This document shows, piece after piece, positions 32,881 through 39,329 of a DNA stretch of 64,000 nt (position 1 is its first letter; every line of letters starts with the position of its first letter). A program made the translations under genes and the position numbers. The notes under the pieces are model-generated. The model ran no database searches. It saw only the letters and a list, made by a program, of their open reading frames with translations, and was not told the DNA's origin. The stretch covers positions 41,896 to 105,895 of the forward strand of contig JAZRBM010000006.1 in NCBI GenBank assembly GCA_045635085.1, in the 5' to 3' direction. The DNA comes from Congzhengia sp045635085 (GTDB lineage Bacteria > Bacillota > Clostridia > UBA1381 > UBA9506).

Positions 32881-32949
32881 ATTGCCTTGTGTTTTGAACA
32901 AACTTCGCCTCTCGCGCGTCGCAATCTGTGCTATTTTCCGTCCGCCCCG

Positions 32950-32997
32950 AAACAGAGGGTGCAGCAAAATGATTTCATTTTGCCGCACCCTCTGTTT
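32950..32997. terminator. Large hairpin with GCAAAATGA core upstream of the sipL-like gene
   Basis: AAACAGAGGGTGC (32950-32962) with GCACCCTCTGTTT, one A-C mismatch, then GCAAAATGA with TCATTTTGC: 22 paired bases. The core is shared with the terminator at 30234. Confidence 0.65.
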
Positions 32998-33082
32998 GCA
33001 TTTTATATACAGGACATTTTATGGAATAAGTATGAGCACCTGCGCATATATTTTAACAAGAATTAAGAAAGTAGGTGCAAAA

Positions 33083-34603
33083 ATGCAAAAAAACAAGGGA
33101 AATATAAATTTAAAAGAAAAGGCAGCTTGTGCTAATACAAGTGTGCTTTTAGAAGGTGATGTGGTAATACCTGACAACTGCCCGGATATAACAGAAATTT
33201 TGTGCGCTGATGCCAAGGTTAAGGTAACAAACACAGATTGCAAAAACCAAAAAGCTACGATTACGGGAGTTGTAGAATTTACAGCACTTTATATGCCTGA
33301 TGCAGAAAATGCAGAGATAAAATGCATGTCCCATAATTTTGATTTTTCAACGGCGCTCGATGTTAATGCTCTTGATGGGGCTGAAATTTCAGCCAAGGCT
33401 AATGCTGAGCATATCGGTTTTACACTCGTAAATTCGAGAAAGCTTTCTGCTAAGGTTATGCTCGGAATTAAAGCTTGTGTCTATCAAGACAAGTGCTACG
33501 AGCCGATAATTGAGCTTTCGGGCGATGATGTTGAAAAAGTAGAAAAGAAGTATAGCATATATATTCCTATGTCCGAAAATTGTACTCAAATAGAGGTTAA
33601 TGACTTGTTGACAGTCCCCGATGATATGGCAGATATTGCAGAAATTTTAAAAATTGATGCATGGGTGACATCTGGCGATGTACGCGTTATGAGCGGTAAA
33701 GCTATGGTTCAGGGAGAGATACATTTAAACACTCTATACACTGCAGCAGATGAAAGGGGAAGTATATCCTGCGTACAACATACGGTTCCCTTTACCGAAA
33801 TAGTAGAAGCGCCTGGCGCAGACGAACAAAGTGTAGTAAACATAAGCTTTGATGTTTTAAAGGTCAATTCAAGCATTAAGGGAGATTTAAACGGCAATAC
33901 AAAAATCATAAGTGTAGAAAGTGTGATTTGCGCTTATGTTAAGGTATCAAAAACAGTATCACAGATGATTGTTGATGATTGTTACTTTTTAGATGGTGCT
34001 ACACAGGCAAGACGTGAGAATATGAAAATTTGCGAATATATAACATCAGAGAATACAAGAATCACATCCCGCCAGGCAGTGGAGCTTCCTAAAAACGTTA
34101 AAATCAAGGAAGTTATCAGCTGTTTGGCAAATCCGATTTTACAAGATGCAAAATGGGAAAATGGCATAGCAAAGATAACAGGAAATCTGGTAGTATATTT
34201 AATTTATCGTGATGAGGCAGAGAATGTAAGATGCGCCGTCACAGAAAATGAAATAAATTGGGAAAAGGCAATTAAAGAACCGTGTGATGTAGAGGCTGTG
34301 CTTAGCATGGAATCAGTTAGTGCAAATGTAGATGAAAACACTCCGCAGATTTTAGCAAATATTTCACTTTATATGAAGGCGCTAAAAAGCAGGGATGTAA
34401 GCATTTTAACCGAACTTGACAAAAAAGAAGATGAAACAAAAAGCACTCAGCCTTCTTTAGTAGTATACTTTGCAAAAAAAGGAGACACAGTGTGGGATGT
34501 GGCAAAAAAATACCGCATAAAGTCAGAAAGAATAAAAGAAGCTAATGGCTTAGAAACAGAAAAAATCGACCAGGGAAGAAGATTATTAATTCCTATGGCA
34601 TAA
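33083..34603 (+). CDS. sipL: SPOCS/DUF3794 and LysM protein, SipL-like spore protein
   Basis: 506 residues from ATG 33083 (AGGTG ribosome binding site); upstream in-frame codons run through a hairpin and are excluded. Repeated DUF3794 (SPOCS) domains cover most of the chain, each with a VIPDNCPDITEIL/VPDDMADIAEIL-type turn, and a LysM domain closes the protein (VVYFAKKGDTVWDVAKKYRI onward, residues about 458-506). This layout and length match SipL, which binds SpoIVA and anchors the clostridial spore coat in the mother cell. Monocistronic, with a strong terminator. Expression would be expected from a mother-cell sigma factor, but I could not assign that promoter. Confidence 0.88.
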   Translation: MQKNKGNINLKEKAACANTSVLLEGDVVIPDNCPDITEILCADAKVKVTNTDCKNQKATITGVVEFTALYMPDAENAEIKCMSHNFDFSTALDVNALDGAEISAKANAEHIGFTLVNSRKLSAKVMLGIKACVYQDKCYEPIIELSGDDVEKVEKKYSIYIPMSENCTQIEVNDLLTVPDDMADIAEILKIDAWVTSGDVRVMSGKAMVQGEIHLNTLYTAADERGSISCVQHTVPFTEIVEAPGADEQSVVNISFDVLKVNSSIKGDLNGNTKIISVESVICAYVKVSKTVSQMIVDDCYFLDGATQARRENMKICEYITSENTRITSRQAVELPKNVKIKEVISCLANPILQDAKWENGIAKITGNLVVYLIYRDEAENVRCAVTENEINWEKAIKEPCDVEAVLSMESVSANVDENTPQILANISLYMKALKSRDVSILTELDKKEDETKSTQPSLVVYFAKKGDTVWDVAKKYRIKSERIKEANGLETEKIDQGRRLLIPMA

Positions 34604-34605
34604 AA

Positions 34606-34645
34606 AAAGAAAAGTCCGTTTTGAAAACGGACTTTTCTTTTTCTT
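34606..34645. terminator. Terminator after the sipL-like gene
   Basis: AAAGAAAAGTCCGTTTT and AAAACGGACTTTTCTTT: a perfect 17-bp stem around one G, with T run on both strands. It also ends the convergent DUF1858 operon. Confidence 0.9.
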
Positions 34646-34653
34646 TTATAGAA

Positions 34654-34857
34654 TTAATTTTCTGCTAAAAAAGCATTAATTCTTTCAACCAGTGCATCGG
34701 CATCCTCACCGTGTACTGCACAAGCTTCTGCAACAGATTCGCCTGAAGCAGAAGGGCAACCTAAGCAATGCATACCAATTTCAAAGAAAAACTCTGCTGT
34801 TTCGGGGTTTAATCTTAAAACGTCTGCGATAATGGTTTCTTTTGTGATTTGTGCCAT
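34654..34857 (-). CDS. DUF1858-domain protein
   Basis: 67 residues. ITKETIIADVLRLNPETAEFFFEIGMHCLGCP is the DUF1858 pattern: a helical domain with a CxxC-like pair (Cys34-x2-Cys37) that could bind metal or act as a redox disulfide. Such small proteins occur next to fumarate, lactate and hybrid-cluster enzymes. Here the upstream neighbour in the same direction is a broken fumarase beta-subunit gene, so it may be the intact survivor of an older operon. Ribosome binding site AAAGGT. Confidence 0.85.
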   Translation of the reverse strand: MAQITKETIIADVLRLNPETAEFFFEIGMHCLGCPSASGESVAEACAVHGEDADALVERINAFLAEN

Positions 34858-34866
34858 AGTAAAAAT

Positions 34867-35213
34867 CTACCTTTCATGATTATTTTTTTCATATAAATTA
34901 TTGCCGTAAGAGTCTATCACGACAGTTACAAGCATATTAGAAACTATGAGTTTTTTGATTGATTCAGGTCTTAAATCTTCATATACTATAACCTGGGCGG
35001 ATTTTATTGTTTCTGCATGCAGTGCATCTGCGCCGCCTATAGCGGCAAAATATACAGCCCTGTTTTTAACTATTGAAGCTTTAACCTCAGGACTTCTGCC
35101 ATTCTTTTATGAGCGGCGTCTCTTGCTGTGTACATAGTTCCTGAGATAGTTATATTATCTCCTGCTTTAAGCTTTTTAATTATGTCTTTTGTAAATGGAA
35201 GATCAATGTGCAA
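34867..35213 (-). pseudogene. Class I fumarate hydratase beta subunit, internally deleted
   Basis: The 5' part encodes HIDLPFTKDIIKKLKAGDNI then TISGTMYTARDAAHKRMAE, the N-terminus of fumarase/tartrate dehydratase beta subunits. After about 40 codons the frame changes and stops. The other frame then gives NRAVYFAAIGGADALHAE followed by VYEDLRPESIKKL and VTVVIDSYGNNLYE, the C-terminus of the same protein. About 70 central residues are missing, with the junction near 35090-35096. No good start codon remains (a TTG at 35213 at best), and no alpha subunit is nearby. It is non-functional. Confidence 0.85.
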
Positions 35214-35568
35214 AAAGGACGCCCTATGTCATATTTTTATGCTGTTTTTAATATTATATTATAAATAAATGGCAATTTCAATACCGCTATCAAAAAAAGT
35301 AACGAAATCGTCAAAAAGTAGCAATATTTTAAAAATATTATGTAAACCTAGCTAAAAAATTACAAAAAGTTATTAACATTTTCAACAACATTTTCAACAG
35401 ACGAAATGTCAAAAAATGCAGTTTTTGACGTTGTTATCAACATTATCAACAGGTTATCAACAGTTTTTTGGTCAAATGGCGAAGGTTTGTTATATGTTTG
35501 TAATGGCGTTTTAACCTAGTAAAAACAAGAAGTTTACATAATATTATTACAAGGAGGTTAAGGAACTT
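35214..35568. promoter_or_regulatory. AT-rich spacer with DnaA-box-like 9-mers
   Basis: Six same-strand 9-mers of form TT(A/T)T(C/T)AACA occur at 35370, 35379, 35391, 35434, 35443 and 35454; the last three are TTATCAACA, one base from the DnaA box TTATCCACA. Two pairs abut directly. Between the two groups is an 8-bp hairpin, GTCAAAAA/TTTTTGAC (35408-35429), and an AT-rich stretch lies to the left. It could bind DnaA. No dnaA or dnaN gene is adjacent. Confidence 0.5.
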
Positions 35569-36621
35569 TTGATAAAAAAATTATTAAATATTTTATCCAT
35601 TGCACTAATATATTGCGGGGCTATATTTGGTGCCGGTTTTGCGTCCGGAAGAGAAATTTTTTCGTTTTTTTCGTGTTATAAAGGATGGGGAATTGCAGCC
35701 TCTATTTTGTCATGTTTTTTGTTTTCTTATTTCGGATTTCATATTTGCAAAGAGGCAAAAAATAAAAAAATAAAAAATATAGAAGAATATTTGTTTTTAT
35801 TATTTCCAAAGCGTCTGGCAAAGTTTTTTTCGTTTGTTACAACAGCGTTTTTGGTTCTGTCATTTTGTATAATGATAACAGGCTGCGGAACGCTTTTTTA
35901 TGAGCAGTTTGAAATACCGGTTGTATTTGCCGCAACGTTTTCGTTGGTTGTATGTTTTATAGTCATAAAGAACAGAGTTTTAGGGCTTGAGAGGTTTAAT
36001 TTTTTGGCTACACCCATAATGGTTGTGGGTGTTTTGGTTTTGTGTATTCTGTGCTTTAATCTGCCTAAAGTATCATCTGTTCTCGGTGGCGAAGCAGTGC
36101 CGTCAATTATTTTTGGGCTTTTGTATGTAAGCTATAACATGGTTTCGGCTACTGCTGTGTTAGTATCTGCCTCTAAAAGCGCAAAAACAGAGCGTGAGGC
36201 AGCTTTTGGAGGCATGCTTGGCGGTTTGCTTGCTGGGATCTTATTGGTGCTCATGAGCACAATTTTGGCGTATCATTGGGAAGTGGCAAGTTATCCGATG
36301 CCTTTTTTTGCATTAATTCATAACAATTTTTCCTCGCTGGGCCTTTTATGCAGCCTGGTACTTTATCTTGCAATGCTGACAACTGCTGTTTCGTCAGGTG
36401 TGAGCTTAATAGATAATGCAGATAAAAAAAAGAGCGGCAAATACACACTTATGCTATGTTTGTTCGCCTTTTTAGTGTCCTTTTTGCCTTTTGCACAGCT
36501 GGTTGTATCTGTCTATTCAGCATTTGGATTTATAGGGATAGTGTTTATAATCAGAATTTTTGTTAAAATTATAGAAAACAAAAGAAATAAGGGAGTAATT
36601 ACGAGAAAAATAAAGATATAA
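35569..36621 (+). CDS. YkvI-family membrane protein (LeuT-fold transporter-like)
   Basis: 350 residues with about ten membrane helices. It starts with TTG after AAGGAGG. IYCGAIFGAGFASGREIFSFF in the first helix is the hallmark of YkvI-like proteins, related to the amino acid-polyamine-cation and LeuT-fold transporters; the unwound first helix (GAGFASG) would bind substrate. MITGCGTLFYE and LYVSYNMVSATAVLV are further family blocks. Substrate unknown. The C-terminus is a basic tail (NKRNKGVITRKIKI). Its upstream region carries the DnaA-box-like cluster. Confidence 0.85.
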   Translation: MIKKLLNILSIALIYCGAIFGAGFASGREIFSFFSCYKGWGIAASILSCFLFSYFGFHICKEAKNKKIKNIEEYLFLLFPKRLAKFFSFVTTAFLVLSFCIMITGCGTLFYEQFEIPVVFAATFSLVVCFIVIKNRVLGLERFNFLATPIMVVGVLVLCILCFNLPKVSSVLGGEAVPSIIFGLLYVSYNMVSATAVLVSASKSAKTEREAAFGGMLGGLLAGILLVLMSTILAYHWEVASYPMPFFALIHNNFSSLGLLCSLVLYLAMLTTAVSSGVSLIDNADKKKSGKYTLMLCLFAFLVSFLPFAQLVVSVYSAFGFIGIVFIIRIFVKIIENKRNKGVITRKIKI

Positions 36622-36722
36622 AGATATAAATTAAAAAAATGGGCATAAATAGTTATTTTTGTGGGTTGCAATAGATAAATAAAAATGCTATTATAATTAA
36701 GTGCTTTGAGCCGATGTTTTAA

Positions 36723-36799
36723 CGGGGTTTGGCGCAGTTTGGTAGCGCACATGGTTTGGGACCATGGGGCCGGGGGTTCGAATCCCTTAACCCCGACCA
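36723..36799 (+). tRNA. tRNA-Pro (anticodon TGG)
   Basis: A 77-nt cloverleaf with CCA encoded. Acceptor CGGGGTT with AACCCCG; anticodon arm CATGG-TTTGGGA-CCATG, giving TGG. A TATAAT lies at 36692-36697 with only a weak -35. Confidence 0.95.
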
Positions 36800-36818
36800 T
36801 TTTTTTATTTTAATATTT

Positions 36819-36894
36819 GCTGGCGTAGCTCAGTTGGTAGAGCAGCTGATTTGTAATCAGCAGGTCGCGGGTTCGAGTCCCATCGCCAGCTCCA
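36819..36894 (+). tRNA. tRNA-Thr (anticodon TGT)
   Basis: A 76-nt cloverleaf with CCA encoded. Acceptor GCTGGCG with CGCCAGC; anticodon arm GCTGA-TTTGTAA-TCAGC, giving TGT. Confidence 0.95.
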
Positions 36895-36909
36895 TTTTTT
36901 TAATATTGA

Positions 36910-36994
36910 GGAAGAGTTCCCGAGTGGCCAAAGGGGGCAGACTGTAAATCTGTTGCTTGTAGCTTCGGTGGTTCGAATCCACCCTCTTCCACCA
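36910..36994 (+). tRNA. tRNA-Tyr (anticodon GTA)
   Basis: An 85-nt class II tRNA with CCA encoded. Acceptor GGAAGAG with CTCTTCC; anticodon arm GCAGA-CTGTAAA-TCTGT, giving GTA; a variable arm TGCTTGTAGCTTC; T arm GGTGG-TTCGAAT-CCACC. It is the attachment-like site of the island that follows. Confidence 0.95.
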
Positions 36995-37113
36995 TACGTG
37001 AAAAATCCAAACCACTGCACGATAGGAAGTGCGTTCGGATTTTATGTTTATACCAAAGATATTGCATATTTATGATTATAACCAGAGAGCATAAGCCTCT
37101 GGTCGTTTTTGTG
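36988..37113 (+). repeat. Left direct repeat of the tRNA-Tyr island (attL-like)
   Basis: About 126 bp, roughly 80% identical by eye to 38572-38702. It begins with TCCACCATAC at the tRNA-Tyr end, followed by a terminator-type hairpin (AAAAATCC with GGATTTT, containing the shared CACGATAGGAAGTGCGTTC) and a second hairpin CCAGAG/CTCTGG. Confidence 0.8.
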
Positions 37114-37254
37114 TAGCATATGTTCAGGAATACTTGCAAATGCGGTGCGCCAGAAACTACTCTATCAAATTGGGGCGGTTTTACTATAAGTGCGCGCCTT
37201 TCTATGATATATGTACGCCATATCATTGGGTACAGGTAAAGAGGGATATTCTGT

Positions 37255-37283
37255 TTGACAATTATACCTCAGTATAGTGTAAT
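37255..37283 (+). promoter_or_regulatory. Promoter of the island's C45 gene
   Basis: TTGACA (37255-37260), 17-bp spacer, TGTAAT (37278-37283), 26 bp before the start codon; ribosome binding site GGAAGGAG. Confidence 0.8.
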
Positions 37284-37309
37284 CGGTAAAAAAGGAAGGA
37301 GAACAGCGT

Positions 37310-38404
37310 ATGGATGCAATAGTGAGAAACACCGCCGGTTGTAAGGAGATTACGGTTTGTGGTACCGCTTATGAGCGGGGTGTTCAGTACGGACGGGCCT
37401 GCCGGGAAGAGATTTTACTGAGCACAAGAAACTATGCATATCGTCTGTCGAAAATAATGAGTTGGCAGGAGGCTCAGCGCAGAGCGTTGCAGTATCTGCC
37501 TGCAATCCGAGAAGCTGGTAAAGAATACATCGAAGAAATGCAGGGTATCGCCGACGGCGCAGGGGTGAATTTTGCGGAGATCGTGATGATCAATTCCCGT
37601 AGTGAACCCCTAGAGCCTATCCCCGATAGGGGGGCTCCGCAGGAATGTACTGCTTTCAGCGTGATTCCTCCAGCATCTGCGGACGGTGCGGTGATGGCAG
37701 GTCAAAACTGGGATTTTTCCCGTGCCCATCGGGAAGCAGTGGTGGTCTTGCGGATTCTGCCCGGTAACGGAAAACCTGGAATCCTTATGTTTCCGGAAGC
37801 CGGCATGATCGGTGCTATGGGTATGAATAATGCCGGCATCGGATTGACACTGAATGCCTTAAGTACTCCGGCCAAGGCATATGGTCTGCCACTGCATATT
37901 CGGATGCGCCGGATTCTGGAGCAAAACACTATGGATAAAGCCTATGGCATGGCGGTGAATGGTGACCAGCCGGCTCCGGCAAATCTGATTATCACCCACA
38001 AAGATGGTATTGCGTTAGGAATAGAGCTGGATCCTGCGGGCATCGATGTGCTGCAGCCAGAAAACGGCGTGCTGGTGCATACCAACCACTTTATTGGACC
38101 GAAATTCACTACCCGTACCTGCGCTACCGGCGGCAGTACCCACATCCGCTATCAGCGCATTTCCGCCCACCTCAAGGGGAAAACAGAACTGACAACGGAG
38201 CATCTTAAGGCGGTTTTGCGGGATCATGCAGGCTACCCCGACTCTATCTGTAAGCATAATGTTCCCACAGGTGACGAGAAGGAAGTCTGGTATGGTGCGA
38301 CCAACTTTTCGCTGATTATGGACCTGATTTACGGAACGGCAGAGTTTGCTTATGGAAACCCCTGCGAGTCTGAGTATGTTACACTGCGTGTGAATGAAGA
38401 ATGA
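37310..38404 (+). CDS. C45-family peptidase / acyl-CoA:6-aminopenicillanic acid acyltransferase-like Ntn hydrolase
   Basis: 364 residues. Cys113 in ECTAFSV is the N-terminal nucleophile exposed by self-cleavage in this family (usual motif GCTA/ECTA); GQNWDF and GMNNAGIGLTLNAL are the following conserved blocks. The upstream pro-segment with GTAYERGVQYGRACREEI is also typical. Family members hydrolyse or transfer acyl groups on amides such as penicillins or bile-acid-like conjugates; the substrate here is unknown. Its G+C content and codon use (many GGC, CCG, CTG) differ from the neighbours, and it sits inside a tRNA-Tyr island, so it was probably acquired by transfer. Confidence 0.88.
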   Translation: MDAIVRNTAGCKEITVCGTAYERGVQYGRACREEILLSTRNYAYRLSKIMSWQEAQRRALQYLPAIREAGKEYIEEMQGIADGAGVNFAEIVMINSRSEPLEPIPDRGAPQECTAFSVIPPASADGAVMAGQNWDFSRAHREAVVVLRILPGNGKPGILMFPEAGMIGAMGMNNAGIGLTLNALSTPAKAYGLPLHIRMRRILEQNTMDKAYGMAVNGDQPAPANLIITHKDGIALGIELDPAGIDVLQPENGVLVHTNHFIGPKFTTRTCATGGSTHIRYQRISAHLKGKTELTTEHLKAVLRDHAGYPDSICKHNVPTGDEKEVWYGATNFSLIMDLIYGTAEFAYGNPCESEYVTLRVNEE

Positions 38405-38407
38405 AAT

Positions 38408-38656
38408 GTTGACAGTTTCGATTACAGAAAGGAAATTATCGATACTTTTGTAAATTCTGTTTTCGTATATGAAGATAAACTGGTACTCACCTACAATTAC
38501 AAGGACGGAACTGAGACCCTGACCCTGCAAGAAATTGAATCTTTCCTAAGTTCGAATTTAACTAGTATGTGTCCACCATACATGAAAAATCCGAACTACT
38601 TCACGATAGGAAGTGCGTTCGGATTTTTTGTTTACATCAAAGACATTACATATTGA
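38408..38656 (+). pseudogene. Serine recombinase, C-terminal remnant
   Basis: An open stretch without a start codon begins 3 bp after the C45 gene stop. Its translation, FDYRKEIIDTFVNSVFVYED followed by KLVLTYNYKDGTETLTLQEI, matches the C-terminal end of large serine recombinases of the Tn916/clostridial type (IIDTFVN..Y.YDDK...FNYKDG). The frame then runs through the right direct repeat to a TGA at 38654. At least 450 N-terminal residues, including the catalytic domain, are missing. Confidence 0.75.
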
Positions 38657-38702
38657 TGCTGAAACCCAGAGGATTTAACAGTCCTCTGGGCATTTTTGTA
38701 TA
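38572..38702 (+). repeat. Right direct repeat of the tRNA-Tyr island (attR-like)
   Basis: Second copy of the tRNA-Tyr end and terminators. The first hairpin is perfect here (AAAAATCCGAAC with GTTCGGATTTTT), as is the second (CCCAGAGG with CCTCTGGG). The IS200-type element begins at its right edge. Confidence 0.8.
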
Positions 38703-39316
38703 ACGAAAACCACGCGATAGCGCGTGGTTCAATAAAGGTTAACCGATAAAAAGAAGCCATAGACGTAAATAGTTTAGCACATACAAAATGGGATTGCAAG
38801 TATCACATAGTGTTTGCGCCAAAATACAGAAGGAAAGTGTTTTTCGAAGAAAAACGTATGGAAATAAGAGAGATATTGCGTCAGTTATGCCAATGGAAAG
38901 GTGTAGAAATTGTAGAAGGAGAAGTGTGTCCAGATCATATACATATGTTAGTAAGTATCCCGCCCAAAATGAGCGTTTCGGGATTTATGGGATATTTGAA
39001 AGGAAAAAGTGCGTTGTTAATATTTCAAAGATGGGGCAATATGAAATTTGCTTACCGAAATCGCGAGTTTTGGTGTAAGGGATATTACGTTGATACCGCG
39101 GGGAAGAATACGAAAGCGATAAAGAAATATATAGCAGAAGAGCTGAAAAGAGATAAGGAGAGCGACCAAATAAGTTTGTTCGAGCCGCGGGACCCATTTA
39201 TGGGTAGTAAGTAACGGTTGCATGACTGGCAGGTCAATAAAAAACGCACTTGTGCGTCGCCAGTAGTATTAGGGCTATGCCCGAAAATGAAAAACCACCC
39301 GCTATGCGGGTGGATA
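38703..39316 (+). mobile_element. IS200-type insertion sequence (IS200/IS605 family, tnpA only)
   Basis: The left end has the hairpin AACCACGCG-ATAG-CGCGTGGTT (38708-38729); the right end has CCACCCGC-TAT-GCGGGTGG (39295-39313). Between them is one Y1 transposase gene and no tnpB. Such subterminal hairpins are the TnpA recognition sites. The exact ends (no inverted repeats or target duplication are expected in this family) cannot be set without a second copy. Confidence 0.85.
38759..39214 (+). CDS. tnpA: IS200/IS605-family transposase TnpA
   Basis: The frame DVNSLAHTKWDCKYHIVFAP onward, with HUH-type DHIHMLV (metal-binding histidines) and the catalytic tyrosine region KGYYVDTAG, is a complete Y1 single-strand transposase of about 150 residues. 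The usual ATG before DVNSLAHTKW is ATA here (38759-38761), and no better upstream start exists before the TAA at 38747. Translation might begin at the GTG at 38810, which would cut the first strand, or the copy may be impaired. It excises and inserts single-stranded DNA. Confidence 0.85.
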   Translation: MDVNSLAHTKWDCKYHIVFAPKYRRKVFFEEKRMEIREILRQLCQWKGVEIVEGEVCPDHIHMLVSIPPKMSVSGFMGYLKGKSALLIFQRWGNMKFAYRNREFWCKGYYVDTAGKNTKAIKKYIAEELKRDKESDQISLFEPRDPFMGSK

Positions 39317-39329
39317 TTTATTCTTTTTA

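Larger units (their letters stand above)
32739..33082. other. Gene-free spacer with inverted repeats and hairpins
   Basis: 344 bp. An 11-bp inverted repeat, ACACAAGGCAA (32776-32786) with TTGCCTTGTGT (32882-32892), frames a segment holding a terminator hairpin (32846-32873). A half copy of the GTAGCAAAATG sequence lies at 32756, and a large hairpin at 32950-32997. The open frame that runs through here into the next gene is not coding. Confidence 0.5.
36988..38702 (+). mobile_element. Small genomic island at the tRNA-Tyr 3' end
   Basis: A direct repeat of about 126 bp bounds roughly 1.5 kb. The left copy is the tRNA-Tyr end with its terminators; the right copy includes a degenerate T-arm (AGTTCGAATTT) and TCCACCATAC. 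Inside are one cargo gene, clearly richer in G+C than its neighbours, and the C-terminus of a serine recombinase abutting the right repeat. This looks like an integrated element that has lost most of its recombinase. Confidence 0.75.

Noticed and set aside
32882..33082. 67-codon N-terminal extension of the sipL-like gene
   Set aside because: It runs through a large hairpin and lacks homologous domain content; ATG 33083 has a proper ribosome binding site.
34946..35137. 63-codon plus-strand frame opposite the fumarase remnant
   Set aside because: It is the antisense shadow of the pseudogene, whose minus-strand translation clearly matches a known protein.
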